The notes: a model not told the origin generated them from the sequence alone. A DNA stretch of 64,000 bases from Croceimicrobium sp965656185 (GCA_965656185.1 CBFHJH010000001.1:505578-569577); one strand, 5' to 3'; shown: positions 36,210 to 46,074, counted from the first letter of the stretch. A program made the numbers and translations.

Positions 36210-37097
36210 ATGAATGATCTATTGTTGAGCGCTAGTAACCAAAACGAACCAAACGAGATCTTGATTATCGTTGCGGCCCTTTTGGGTTTACTGCTGGTGG
36301 TAATCCTGCCGATAGCCTATTTAATAGGCGTCTTTTTGAAATACAATCCGATCGACCTTAGTCAGCAGCACCGCCCCTACTTAAGCAAGTTACTCTTTTA
36401 CCAAAGGTTAGAGCCAAGAGGACAAAAGCGCTTTCGCAAAAGAGTGCGACGCTTTATCAATACCAAGCGCTTCATTGCGCGCAGCAAGCAATTGCTAGTA
36501 AGTCCTGAAATGGAGGTACGCATAGCAGCTGCAGCGGTTGAATTGACCTTCGGTTTTAAAAAATTCAGCTTTGAGCAATTCTCCAAGATCCTTATTTATC
36601 AAGACGATTATTACTCGAAGATCACCAAACGTTACCATCGGGGTGAAGTAAACCCGCGCGGTTTTATCGTTTTATCCTGGAAGGCTTTCGAAGCAGGTTA
36701 TGATGATCCGAAAGATGGTATCAATCTCGGAATTCATGAAATGGCCCATGCCCTGAAACTTGAGAACCGGATCGTTAATGCCGATCATAGTTTTATTGAG
36801 GATCTGGATAGCCTGGCCTTAGAAATGGCTCATGACAAACTGCAGCAAGGCCATAGTCCATTGGAGGGCTTTTTCCGAAACTATGCAAAGGCCAATATTC
36901 ACGAGTTCTTTGCTGTAGCCTGTGAAAACTTTCTCGAAAGACCCGAAGCTTTTCAAAAAGCCGACCCCGAGCTCTACCGCTTAATGGTAAAGATCTTACG
37001 TCAAGACCCTCTTAGCTACTCTACTCATTTTAAGGCTCAAAGGCCGGAAGAGCCTACTAAGACCTGGCAAAACAGTGGCCCCATCGAACGGTATTGA
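36210..37097 (+). CDS. zinc peptidase of the MtfA (M90) family
   Basis: 295 aa. An N-terminal membrane helix (about 18-42) precedes a cytoplasm-facing or anchored domain. The zinc site is GIHEMAHALKLEN (HExxH). A second acidic ligand is plausible in FFAVACENFLERPEAF, as in MtfA, where the E follows FF.V..E.FF. MtfA in E. coli is an aminopeptidase that inactivates Mlc; Bacteroidota homologues are uncharacterised. Ends immediately before the amt stop, convergent. Confidence 0.88.
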   Translation: MNDLLLSASNQNEPNEILIIVAALLGLLLVVILPIAYLIGVFLKYNPIDLSQQHRPYLSKLLFYQRLEPRGQKRFRKRVRRFINTKRFIARSKQLLVSPEMEVRIAAAAVELTFGFKKFSFEQFSKILIYQDDYYSKITKRYHRGEVNPRGFIVLSWKAFEAGYDDPKDGINLGIHEMAHALKLENRIVNADHSFIEDLDSLALEMAHDKLQQGHSPLEGFFRNYAKANIHEFFAVACENFLERPEAFQKADPELYRLMVKILRQDPLSYSTHFKAQRPEEPTKTWQNSGPIERY

Positions 37098-38381
37098 TCA
37101 AAGGCTGGCTTTTTCGCCGTGCTGACTGCTATCCAAACCGCGGATTTCTTGATCTACCGTAACTCTTAAGGCAATGGTCTTATCCACGATATAGTACAAG
37201 AGCCAGGCTCCCCCAAAAGTAAATACAGCAGTAATGGCCAAGGCCAAGAGGTGATATAAGAACGTACTGGTCTCTCCGTAGATTAGGCCAACCTCTCGTG
37301 CAAATACACCGGTGAGGAGCATGCCTACTATACCACCAATACCGTGACTGGGAAAAACGTCTAAGGTATCATCCAATTCTTTGCGATTCTTATAACGTAT
37401 CGCGAAGTTACTGGTTAAAGCCGCCGCGAAGCCTATGAAGATCGATTGGCCAATGGTTACAAAGCCCGCCGCGGGAGTAATGGCCACTAAGCCAACGATG
37501 GCTCCTATGCAGGCTCCTAAGGCGCTCATTTTACGATTCTGGTAACGATCGTAAAAGATCCAAGTGATCATGCCAGCGGCCGAAGCCAAATTGGTATTAG
37601 CAAAAGCAGCTACCGCATCGGCATTAGCTCCGAATGAAGAACCAGCATTAAAACCAAACCATCCAAACCACAAGAGCCCGGTTCCTAAAATGATAAAGGG
37701 TACATTGGCTGGGTCATGCGTTTTATTCTGGCGTTTCCCCAAGTACAGTGCTCCCGCCAAAGCGGCAAAGCCAGCTGACATATGTACTACAGTTCCGCCG
37801 GCGAAATCGAGTACGCCCCAATTCCTAAATAAACCATCCGGACGCCAAGTCATATGGGCCAAAGGAGCATAGATGAAAAGGGTAAAGAGAAGGATGTAAA
37901 AGATATAGGCACGAAAGCGAATTCTTTCGGCAAAACTGCCGGTGATAAGCGCCGGAGTGATAATGGCAAACTTCAATTGAAATAAGGCAAAAAGAAGGAA
38001 AGGTATGTTTTCGCTGAAATCAGGATTGGGGGCCAAACCCACCCCTTGGAAATTTAAATAGGTGAATGGATTACCGATGATCCCACCAATACTTTCACCA
38101 AAACACAAACTAAAACCAACGCTAACCCACAGAACGGAAACAACCCCTAAGGCCACAAAACTTTGAAGCATTGTGGAAATTACGTTCTTCTTGTTTACCA
38201 TTCCCCCATAGAAGAATGCCAAACCGGGTGTCATTAATAATACAAAGGCCGATGCCACCAGCATCCAAGCGGTATCACCCTTATCAATTTCCTCGGCCCC
38301 GCTGAAGGAATAGTCTACCGAGTAGAATAAGGCGAATAGTACCAATAAGCTTAATACAATGAAGTTTACTCTTTTACCCAT
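37098..38381 (-). CDS. amt: ammonium transporter
   Basis: 427 aa, eleven helices. Hallmarks: MTPGLAFFYGGMVNKKNV, FAGGTVVHMSAGFAALAGALYLG and the histidines of the pore (HMSAG; FPSHGIGGIVGMLLTG). No adjacent glnK (PII) gene. A minus-strand TACATTTG box (38401-38408) lies 20 nt before the ATG. Moves NH4+/NH3 into the cytoplasm. Confidence 0.95.
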   Translation of the reverse strand: MGKRVNFIVLSLLVLFALFYSVDYSFSGAEEIDKGDTAWMLVASAFVLLMTPGLAFFYGGMVNKKNVISTMLQSFVALGVVSVLWVSVGFSLCFGESIGGIIGNPFTYLNFQGVGLAPNPDFSENIPFLLFALFQLKFAIITPALITGSFAERIRFRAYIFYILLFTLFIYAPLAHMTWRPDGLFRNWGVLDFAGGTVVHMSAGFAALAGALYLGKRQNKTHDPANVPFIILGTGLLWFGWFGFNAGSSFGANADAVAAFANTNLASAAGMITWIFYDRYQNRKMSALGACIGAIVGLVAITPAAGFVTIGQSIFIGFAAALTSNFAIRYKNRKELDDTLDVFPSHGIGGIVGMLLTGVFAREVGLIYGETSTFLYHLLALAITAVFTFGGAWLLYYIVDKTIALRVTVDQEIRGLDSSQHGEKASL

Positions 38382-38400
38382 AGTGTATGATTTACACTAT

Positions 38401-38408
38401 CAAATGTA
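38401..38408 (-). promoter_or_regulatory. amt promoter -7 box
   Basis: Minus-strand TACATTTG 20 nt upstream of the amt start. Several TTTG stretches lie further upstream (13 or 23 bp away), none at ideal spacing. Confidence 0.5.
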
Positions 38409-38552
38409 GGGGTCTTTCTTACAAAAACCAACAAAAAAACTAATACACCCCCATTTGAGATAGGGTCAAGTCCATTAAAAGTCGTGGAAATCGTAGCCTA
38501 CCCCCCTCAGTAAATTGAAAAAGTTCTTCACAATTTGCGCTTAAGAAGGTTT

Positions 38553-38560
38553 TATATTTG
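38553..38560 (+). promoter_or_regulatory. TAnnTTTG promoter, near-leaderless
   Basis: TATATTTG ends 5 nt before the ATG at 38566; TTTG at 38534-38537 is a possible -33 element (15-bp gap). Confidence 0.5.
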
Positions 38561-38565
38561 CCCTC

Positions 38566-41334
38566 ATGCCTTGGAAATCGCTCATAATATGCCTTCTTAG
38601 TTTACCCTGCTTTGCGCAGGCCCAAAACAACTCTTATTTGCATGAGCTGAGTTTCGATCGTGATACCTGCCAAGGCTACACCAAAATCGAGTTCCCTAAA
38701 TCCACACGGGCCGACTCCTTATTGCTTCACTTAGGATTACGGGCCTTTAGTGATCCAAATTCCTTTTTACACGAACAACTGCGGGAATTTCAAGATGTTG
38801 ATTTTCACTTCGCTAAAGAGACGGAATTAGGCTTCATTAAGATCGATAGTGTTTTTCAAGATGGAGCGAAAGTAAGCTTCAAGGATTCGAATGGAGAATT
38901 CGCCTGGCTTCCCAGTAAGCCCGAAACTGAATTGTACTACCATTTTGCCCTACCCTCTTCAGAATTCACCGGTAACGGTAGGACCGAATCTAAAATCCAT
39001 TTGATTGACTTACTACCTCGTCTAGCCTATTGGGATAGCGCTTGGCACCATGCCCCGCTCACCTATCACTATGACCTCAATCAAAGTCGTGATCACTTTC
39101 GCTTAAAAGTGCGCAGTCTGGAGGGCATGAAAGCCGTTTCCAACCTAGATTTAAAGCAGGCGCCTCCACGCTCGGATCCTTTTAATTGGTATCATTTCGA
39201 AGGCGAAGCTCGCAGCCTCCAACTGCACTGGTCCTACCACTGGCATCATTATCGTCTGGCCGGAGGAAGGGAGCTTATCACAGAAGTCCCTGATGTGAAA
39301 TTCCCTCTTGAGCTCAATAATCTGATCGAACAGAACAAGCTATTCTTCTACAAGGAATGTTACGACAGTTTATTAGTTTGGAAAAAGCTACTCTTACTGG
39401 AAAAGAAGCAAGGCGAATACCAATCGGCCCAAATGCTTACGCTTGGTCGGGAAAAAGACTGGTTTCAAGCCCATATCGAACTGGTCCAGGCCCAAGCGGA
39501 GTCATTTTTCCGCTACTATCGTTACAGCGATGGCTGGCGTAATGCTTGGATCGCCCGCGGCATTCCTTATTACTACAAATATAGGTTTATAAAGGAGCGT
39601 TACCCCGATAAACGTTGGATTCCCTTTTCCAATTCAGTGGTGGACTGGTTTTTTGCCTTAGATGAGTTCGATTACGGCTATCAAAATCGATTTCTTTTCC
39701 TCTTCCTTCAGCGGCAAGGTCTAGATCAAAATGCTTTAGCTACGATAGATTCACTTTCGAGACTAAATTATGAGGCGATCGTCCAGGCCAAAAGTCAGTT
39801 AAATTTAGCCCACCTCCGTGCCTATACTGGCGATGCAGACTTCAGACGTTCGATGGCTCGTTTTGTCCATCCCAGACAAAAAACTATTACGCCTCAAGCC
39901 TTACGTGAGAGTTTTGAATATTATTCTCCCAAACCCCTTGCTTGGTTCTTCGACACCTTGATCCTAAGCGCTGAAATTTACGACTACCAACTGTTGGCCT
40001 ATGATCATTGTCCAACCGTTAGTACGGCTACCGTTCGCAATACCGGCGACCTAGATATACCCTACTCCCTCACGGGCTACAAAGAGGGGCAAGCTGGCAT
40101 TACCCAATGGTATCAAGGACATGTAGGTAAAAGGAGTGTCCAGCTCTTTCACGATGACTACGATAAAGTGGTTCTCAACCATCATTTGGTTAATCCCGAA
40201 AACCGACTGAAGAACAACACCTATTTTAAGCGTTGGCTCCTCCCACGAATGGAACCACTTAGCTTCCAACTCTATAACAGTTTTGAAGCTTCTGATAAGA
40301 GTCAAGTCTTTTATGTGCCCAGTGTTTATTACAATGCCTATGATAAACTTCTGTTGGGTGTAAATTTTTCCAATAAGTCGGTTTTGGTGCAAAAGCCCTT
40401 CGAGTATATGATCATTCCAGAATTTAGTTTTGGTACCTCAAAGCTCACCGGCTCTGCATCCTTCCGCTATAATTTCATTCTACCCAAAAGCAATTTCTTT
40501 CGTCAAGTTAGCTTAGGGCTCTACAGTCGTTATTATCATTATGACCAAGATCTTGCTTATTCGCGATTTAGTCCCAGTTTAAATTTATACATCCGAAAAT
40601 CCCATCCACGCAGTCCCTATATCCAAAGCATCAGATTGCGAGGAGTACAAGTTAACCGTGAGTTAGCGCCTGGTTTTAGCGGCGAAGCAAGGAGCTTAGG
40701 AAACGCCAGCTTTAATGTCCTTAACCTCTCCTACCGCATGGAATACACCAATATTCTGCGACCTACCATTTTGCGCAGCCACTTCGAGCTGGGTGAGCAA
40801 TTTGGAAAGTTTTTTGCCGAGTGGGATCAAAGGTGGATGCTACCCAATAAAAAATGGCTTATCTGGCGTAATTATGCTGGTCTCTTCCTGTATAATGATC
40901 TACGTGATCAGGGTTTTGAAGATAACTTTTATAGCATCGGAATTTCTGGAACCCAAGATTACCTTTTTGATTATTATTTGATCGGACGTAGCGACCAGAG
41001 CGGGATTTGGAGCCGACAATTCTTTACAAGCGATGGCGGGTTTAGAACCGAAACCGGTGCTTTTGCTGATCGTTTTTTATTGAGTTCGAATTTAAGTTTA
41101 CCCCTCTATGGCCCCCTAGGCCTTTTCGGTGACGTCGGTTTGAGCGAAGAACAATTTTATTGGGATTATGGTGTCCGCCTTGCCTTTTTAACGGACTTCC
41201 TAGAACTTTACTTTCCGCTGCAAAACCAAAACCGAAGCTTTATGACCGAAGCTAATTATTTATCAAATTTGCGATTCGTTTTAGATTTCGATTTAGGTAA
41301 TATCATTAATCGCGCTCGACGCGGATTTTATTAA
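38566..41334 (+). CDS. M1-peptidase-like protein without zinc site, fused to an outer-membrane barrel
   Basis: 922 aa. Signal peptide (to about 20). The N-terminal roughly 230 residues are beta-rich like the first domain of M1 aminopeptidases. The middle region contains SDGWRNAWIARGIPYYYKYRFI, which parallels the WL.EG...Y helix of M1/gluzincin enzymes. The expected HExxH is absent; by spacing it would fall at QAQAE, and the second Glu is Arg. From about 580 onward come barrel strands (FEYMIIPEFSFGTSKLTG, FFRQVSLGLYSRYYHYD), ending in an aromatic residue (RRGFY). Probably a non-catalytic surface protein. The coupled gene 2 nt downstream is ArsC-like. Confidence 0.75.
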   Translation: MPWKSLIICLLSLPCFAQAQNNSYLHELSFDRDTCQGYTKIEFPKSTRADSLLLHLGLRAFSDPNSFLHEQLREFQDVDFHFAKETELGFIKIDSVFQDGAKVSFKDSNGEFAWLPSKPETELYYHFALPSSEFTGNGRTESKIHLIDLLPRLAYWDSAWHHAPLTYHYDLNQSRDHFRLKVRSLEGMKAVSNLDLKQAPPRSDPFNWYHFEGEARSLQLHWSYHWHHYRLAGGRELITEVPDVKFPLELNNLIEQNKLFFYKECYDSLLVWKKLLLLEKKQGEYQSAQMLTLGREKDWFQAHIELVQAQAESFFRYYRYSDGWRNAWIARGIPYYYKYRFIKERYPDKRWIPFSNSVVDWFFALDEFDYGYQNRFLFLFLQRQGLDQNALATIDSLSRLNYEAIVQAKSQLNLAHLRAYTGDADFRRSMARFVHPRQKTITPQALRESFEYYSPKPLAWFFDTLILSAEIYDYQLLAYDHCPTVSTATVRNTGDLDIPYSLTGYKEGQAGITQWYQGHVGKRSVQLFHDDYDKVVLNHHLVNPENRLKNNTYFKRWLLPRMEPLSFQLYNSFEASDKSQVFYVPSVYYNAYDKLLLGVNFSNKSVLVQKPFEYMIIPEFSFGTSKLTGSASFRYNFILPKSNFFRQVSLGLYSRYYHYDQDLAYSRFSPSLNLYIRKSHPRSPYIQSIRLRGVQVNRELAPGFSGEARSLGNASFNVLNLSYRMEYTNILRPTILRSHFELGEQFGKFFAEWDQRWMLPNKKWLIWRNYAGLFLYNDLRDQGFEDNFYSIGISGTQDYLFDYYLIGRSDQSGIWSRQFFTSDGGFRTETGAFADRFLLSSNLSLPLYGPLGLFGDVGLSEEQFYWDYGVRLAFLTDFLELYFPLQNQNRSFMTEANYLSNLRFVLDFDLGNIINRARRGFY

Positions 41335-41336
41335 GG

Positions 41337-42038
41337 ATGAAAAGAATACTAGGTTTTTGTTTGACACTTGCCCTGGCTACAGGCTTAAAAGCACAGGATT
41401 CCACCAGCAGTAAAATCACTCTTATCGAAAAATTACAGCCCTATGTGGCCAGTGTTATTGGTGAATTCGATCAAATTGAAAAGGAACGCCGCCAGCAACT
41501 TGAGGAGTTAAGTGAACTGACCATCGAGCACGACCAGGCCGCCCTAACCTTTATTTGTACTCATAACAGTCGAAGAAGTCAACTCGCCCAGGTTTGGGCC
41601 GCAGTAGCCGCCAATTACTATGGCCTCACTAAGGTAAAAACCTATTCGGGAGGCACCGAAGCTACCGCTTTTAATCCTCGGGCAGTTAAAGCTTTAATTC
41701 GGGCAGGCTTTAACCTTCACCGCAAAGGCGAGCAAAACCCTCTCTACCGTCTTTATTATAGTGCCGATGTGCCACCGGTGAAATGCTACAGTAAGAAATA
41801 TGATAATAAGCGAAACCCCCAGAGCAACTTTATCGCTGTTATGGTTTGCTCCGATGCCGACGAAGCTTGCCCTGTGGTAGATGGGGCTACCGCCCGTATT
41901 GCCATTCCTTATATTGACCCAAAAGCTTCGGATGGCACCTTTATGGAAAAAGATACCTACGACACTCGTTGTCGCCAAATTGCCCGGGAAATGTTCTATT
42001 TAATGGCCAAAGTTGCTCAAATCACTTCGGCCGGATAA
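41337..42038 (+). CDS. ArsC-like low-molecular-weight phosphatase with signal peptide
   Basis: 233 aa. Residues 1-20 are a signal peptide (LALATGLKAQ). The phosphate loop is CTHNSRRS (Cys74, Arg80; Cx5R). Two further cysteines, Cys171 and Cys178 in MVCSDADEACPVV, match the redox pair of thioredoxin-coupled arsenate reductases. The related Bacteroidota proteins I know of lack a signal and are cytoplasmic; this one should be exported. The start lies 2 nt after the barrel gene's stop. The 3' end overlaps the PrsW gene by 22 nt. Confidence 0.85.
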   Translation: MKRILGFCLTLALATGLKAQDSTSSKITLIEKLQPYVASVIGEFDQIEKERRQQLEELSELTIEHDQAALTFICTHNSRRSQLAQVWAAVAANYYGLTKVKTYSGGTEATAFNPRAVKALIRAGFNLHRKGEQNPLYRLYYSADVPPVKCYSKKYDNKRNPQSNFIAVMVCSDADEACPVVDGATARIAIPYIDPKASDGTFMEKDTYDTRCRQIAREMFYLMAKVAQITSAG

Positions 42039-43354
42039 ACCAGAAGCCAATCTCGCACCTTTAATTTTTTTAAGTCGATCTGCTTGGCCAAAAGTGGATC
42101 TTTAAAGCGTTCCTCCCATTCTACCAAACCCACTATTGGTCTGCTGTCATGCATGAAATTTTTTCCCTCCAGCTTAGGTACCACTAAAAATTCATGCTTT
42201 TCGGCCGCCTCCCCTACTTCGATCCTGGTATGAAAGGCCCGGCGATGATCCTTAAAGAAAAGGATTTGGTCCATGCTTCCGCGCGCTGTTTGATTCAAAA
42301 TTCCACGCGAACGATTGATTGGCCTAAAGATTACTTCACTTTGGTAAAGTGATTGCAAGATCGCCGCATTATAAGCGTAGCCCCTAATCTTTATATGGCC
42401 ATTAACCCACGGCATACTGCCAGCTACCCCAAAGGGCAACTCAAATCGAATTGGAAACCACTCCCCCTGGATAAGCTGCAATTTACTGAGCCGAGCCGTA
42501 CTTACGATAGTAATGAATCCAACCAAGAAAAACTCACCGTAAAAGGTGGCCATTGCCGTTAAAAAATTGCTTTCAATACCCACGAAAATTAGCTGAACTC
42601 CGAGTAAGATCGCATAATAGGACAGTAAAAATAAGGCTAGCCTACTACTGTTTATCGCTTTCCGGTAATCAAAGAACTTAGACTGGTTTAAAGCATTATT
42701 TAAGATCACTGCGTAAATGGAAATGGTAAATAAGAAAAAGACCAGGGTCACGAAGTATCCATATGGCCGTACGCCAGGGAACAACAACCAAAAGTTGTAA
42801 ATGGTGTGAGCACTAACCGACAACAAAAAGAATAAAGGAATAAGCCAAGCTTTTCGCCGGCGGTAGCGAAAGCGATAGAGTATGATACCATAAGCAAACA
42901 GAGCAGTGTCGAACATATGCCCTACCGTAGAAAGGATTCCCCTACCAACAAATAGACCAGGCCCATGATTTTGAAAGTAGAGGTAATTCTCTAGGGCTGA
43001 GAATCCCAAAGCGGCCAAGGAGCAATAGATCAAATAATCCAAGGGTTCATTGTAATGCTTTCTAAAAACCAGAAAACTGAGCCCAAAGGCAAGAACCTTT
43101 ACCAGCTCTTCCGGTCCGGCGACCCGCAGAAAAATAAAGCCAAAGTACTTCCACCATTGACCCTCTAATTTCATGTAGAAAGCACTAAATATCGCTTCCT
43201 CCGCCCAGAATATCAGCACCACCGAAGCAGCTCCAAAAAGGAAGCTTACCACCATCGGTAGAAACTTTTCCCTTTCAAAAAGATCGATCATCCGGAAGTA
43301 ATGGATCCAGATCCAGGCGATAAATAAAGCAACCAGCAGATAAATAATACTCAA
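42017..43354 (-). CDS. PrsW-family glutamic intramembrane protease
   Basis: 445 aa, about eight helices in the first 280 residues. Catalytic motif GPEELVKVLAFGL (EExxK) and the histidine helices HMFDTALFAYG and SAHTIYNF are as in PrsW. A soluble C-terminal domain (about 290-445) carries no recognised fold. Cleaves membrane anchor proteins; in Bacillus it targets an anti-sigma factor. Third gene of an operon with a barrel protein and a metallo-hydrolase (12-nt gap). Confidence 0.88.
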   Translation of the reverse strand: MSIIYLLVALFIAWIWIHYFRMIDLFEREKFLPMVVSFLFGAASVVLIFWAEEAIFSAFYMKLEGQWWKYFGFIFLRVAGPEELVKVLAFGLSFLVFRKHYNEPLDYLIYCSLAALGFSALENYLYFQNHGPGLFVGRGILSTVGHMFDTALFAYGIILYRFRYRRRKAWLIPLFFLLSVSAHTIYNFWLLFPGVRPYGYFVTLVFFLFTISIYAVILNNALNQSKFFDYRKAINSSRLALFLLSYYAILLGVQLIFVGIESNFLTAMATFYGEFFLVGFITIVSTARLSKLQLIQGEWFPIRFELPFGVAGSMPWVNGHIKIRGYAYNAAILQSLYQSEVIFRPINRSRGILNQTARGSMDQILFFKDHRRAFHTRIEVGEAAEKHEFLVVPKLEGKNFMHDSRPIVGLVEWEERFKDPLLAKQIDLKKLKVRDWLLVYPAEVI

Positions 43355-43366
43355 AATCGAAAGGCC

Positions 43367-44488
43367 TTAATTGTTGGTAATTTTCCACCATTCTTCTCGC
43401 GGCAGATCCCGTCCTAAAATAAATCGCTCGCCAATGTAGGGATGCACCATGGGCACATCATTAGCCACCGCGGCCTTTTTAAAGCGTTTGATCGGATCGG
43501 TCCATTCATGTACTGCAAGTTGAAATGCCCCCCAGTGAATAGGCATGATCAAATTTGCTTGTAGATCGATCCCGGCCTGTACACTCTCTTCGGGCATCAT
43601 ATGGATCTGCGACCAAGCCTTATTGTACTGCCCGCACTCTAAAAAAGCCAGATCGAAAGGGCCATACTTATCACCAATTTCTTTAAAGTGAGGACCATAA
43701 CCACCATCGCCAGAGAAATATATATTTTGCTGTGGACTTTCAATCAGCCAAGAGGCCCATTGAGAAGAATTACGTTTCCATAATCCCCTACCCGAAAAAT
43801 GTCGCGCCGGTGCCGCGGTAAACTTTAATCCGTCTAAAACGATCGAATCCCACCAATCCAATTCTACGATACGATCCGCGGCTATTCCCCAATGTTTTAA
43901 ATGAGAGCCTAAGCCGAGAGGGCTTAAATAGGTATTTACCTCGTCCTTTAGGGCCAAGATGCTAGGGTAATCCAAATGATCATAATGATCATGCGATAGG
44001 ATCATCACGTCGATATCGGTCAAGTCCTCGATCGGAATAGCTTGCTCATAGGGAAAGCGTTTCGAACCAAAGCTCACCGGTGCTGCATAGTCGCCGAGCA
44101 TAGGGTCTATCAAAATTCGCAATCCTTTCAGCTCGATTAAAAATGCCGAATGACCGTACCAGGTAATGGCTGCCATACTATCTACTGGAATTTCTGGAGG
44201 GCCAAAACGGGTAGGTAAATCAAAATCGGGGCTGGTGTTATTAGTCCCGAAAAATTGATCACGATATTTCCAAATACTGCTTAAAGAACCTTCTTCGGTT
44301 GGAATTTCATTGACAAACTTCCCGTCCTCATGATGCGGCGATCGACTAATTCGCTCCAAGTCCTTACCCGACGGCGCCTTACCAATTTGAGGGGCTAAGC
44401 CTAAAAACAAAAGGATCGCCAAAACGGCCACCCCCAATAAAGCCATTATAATTTTTAGCGCCATGGCTAAGGATTTCTTTAAGGTCAT
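43367..44488 (-). CDS. membrane-anchored metallo-beta-lactamase-fold hydrolase (NAPE-PLD/UlaG-like)
   Basis: 373 aa. N-terminal helix (about 10-30), then the fold with SHDHYDHLDYPS (HxHxDH), HFSGRGLW, GDGGYGPHF and a late His in MPIHWGAF. The layout matches the NAPE-hydrolysing phospholipase D group, which acts on lipids, or UlaG-like lactonases. Likely periplasmic. Second gene of the operon; 3 nt follow the barrel gene's stop. Confidence 0.88.
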   Translation of the reverse strand: MTLKKSLAMALKIIMALLGVAVLAILLFLGLAPQIGKAPSGKDLERISRSPHHEDGKFVNEIPTEEGSLSSIWKYRDQFFGTNNTSPDFDLPTRFGPPEIPVDSMAAITWYGHSAFLIELKGLRILIDPMLGDYAAPVSFGSKRFPYEQAIPIEDLTDIDVMILSHDHYDHLDYPSILALKDEVNTYLSPLGLGSHLKHWGIAADRIVELDWWDSIVLDGLKFTAAPARHFSGRGLWKRNSSQWASWLIESPQQNIYFSGDGGYGPHFKEIGDKYGPFDLAFLECGQYNKAWSQIHMMPEESVQAGIDLQANLIMPIHWGAFQLAVHEWTDPIKRFKKAAVANDVPMVHPYIGERFILGRDLPREEWWKITNN

Positions 44489-44491
44489 TCT

Positions 44492-45001
44492 TTAAAAACG
44501 ATGTACAATACTAAGCGCTAAGGCGCGAGAATCGAAACCAATTCCTCCCTGATAATTTGGTTCTTGATTATCAATAAAAGCGCCATTCATTCCTAGGCTT
44601 GGAGTGAGCTCTAAATTAATATAAAATCTGGGATGGAAGTCGTACTGCAGTCCAAAGACATAGCCTAATTGTACCGATACATTCTGACCATTTGGACGCA
44701 GGTCGGCAAACAAGGCCGGCTCCCAGCCATGAATAAAAGAGGTCTTTTCCGCTAATTTGCGCCTTTTCTCATAACCATAGGCCAAGCCAAAGGAAGCGGT
44801 AAAATCGGTCCCATTAGTTCTGCTTAAGGCATTGGTATTGGCAAAGGCCAGGCGCCAGCGATGGTAATTTCCTTGACCACTCTGGTTTTTATAGATCAGA
44901 TCGAAATTACTTAAGCCACTAAAACGAATACCGGCTTCATGTTCTTGGGCTTGTAAGCCAAATAGGAATAAGCTGAAAACAGCGATACAAATCTTCTTCA
45001 T
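44492..45001 (-). CDS. small outer-membrane beta-barrel protein
   Basis: 169 aa. Signal peptide ending GLQAQ; then eight or so strands (AGIRFSGLSNFDLIY, RWRLAFANTNALS, NVSVQLGYVFGLQYDF) and C-terminal ALSIVHRF with final aromatic. First gene of the operon with the metallo-hydrolase and PrsW. Function unknown. Confidence 0.75.
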   Translation of the reverse strand: MKKICIAVFSLFLFGLQAQEHEAGIRFSGLSNFDLIYKNQSGQGNYHRWRLAFANTNALSRTNGTDFTASFGLAYGYEKRRKLAEKTSFIHGWEPALFADLRPNGQNVSVQLGYVFGLQYDFHPRFYINLELTPSLGMNGAFIDNQEPNYQGGIGFDSRALALSIVHRF

Positions 45002-45282
45002 AATTGGTAATTATTTGAAAGCCATTTAAACAAAGACCAAACCAATTTTTACTGAGGCCTGGCGCCAGAGCAATATATTATCCTATGGAAGCGCTCTGGG
45101 TAATCGAAAAATTAGGTGAGTGGATAATGAGACCCTTGCCTAAATTCAATACCGGTAGATCCATTTCCTGTAGCTCTATCAGTTTCGCACTAGATGCTCG
45201 ATCCATTTATCGGTCATTCTACCTAAATTGCATGACTGCCTCAGAAAAATATGCGCAATTGAAGCCACTAGCAGGAGATATC

Positions 45283-46074
45283 ATGAAAAATTATCAAGAA
45301 GTAAATCGGAGTTTATGGAATAATAAGGTAGACGCTCACCTTAGATCGGATTTCTATGATCAAGCGAGCTTTATGGCGGGTAGAAACAGCTTAAATGATA
45401 TCGAATTATGTTTATTGGGCGATCTAAACGATAAAAAGGTATTACACCTGCAATGCCACTTTGGTCAAGACAGTCTTAGTCTGGCCCGAATGGGTGCCAA
45501 GGTTACCGGTGTTGATCTTAGTGACAAAGCGATAAGCGTGGCAAAAAACCTGAATGTCGAGCTTGGATTGGACGCCCAATTTATAGCTTGTGACCTTTAT
45601 GATCTTCCTAATTATTTAGAAGATCAATTCGATATCGTCTTTAGCTCCTATGGCACTATTGGCTGGTTGCCGGATGTTTACAAATGGGCCAAACTCATTG
45701 CCCAATATTTAAAACCTGGTGGCAACTTTATCTTTGCCGAGTTCCACCCAGTGGTTTGGATGTTCGACGATGACTTTGAAACTTTAAAGTACCCCTACTT
45801 TAACCGCGGAATTATCGCTGAAAACGAAGAAGGCACCTATGCCGACCGATCGGCCGACCTCGAACAAGAATCCCTATCCTGGAATCATAATCTAGGTGAA
45901 GTTTTAGGCGCCTTACTGCAAAGTCGACTCCAATTGAGACACTTTGAAGAGTTCGATTATTCCCCCTACAATTGTTTTAAAGGCACGGTAGAAAATACTC
46001 CAGGAAAATGGCGCATTCAAAAAATGGAGGATAAACTACCTTTGGTATACGCCTTAAAGGCTGAAAAATCCTAA
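45283..46074 (+). CDS. class I SAM-dependent methyltransferase
   Basis: 263 aa from ATG 45283; the open frame reaches 45085, but the family begins at MKNYQEVNRSLWNNK. SAM fold: VLHLQCHFGQDSLSLARMG (motif I), VTGVDLSDKAI, FDIVFSSYGTIGWLP and LKPGGNFIFAEFHP. Methyl acceptor unknown. No operon partner; the 280-nt region upstream shows no further gene, and an imperfect hairpin (45065-45099) without T-run. Confidence 0.82.
   Translation: MKNYQEVNRSLWNNKVDAHLRSDFYDQASFMAGRNSLNDIELCLLGDLNDKKVLHLQCHFGQDSLSLARMGAKVTGVDLSDKAISVAKNLNVELGLDAQFIACDLYDLPNYLEDQFDIVFSSYGTIGWLPDVYKWAKLIAQYLKPGGNFIFAEFHPVVWMFDDDFETLKYPYFNRGIIAENEEGTYADRSADLEQESLSWNHNLGEVLGALLQSRLQLRHFEEFDYSPYNCFKGTVENTPGKWRIQKMEDKLPLVYALKAEKS

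Noticed and set aside
45065..45099. Terminator hairpin CCAGAGC/GCTCTGG
   Set aside because: Loop is 21 nt and no T-run follows on either side, so it was not called.
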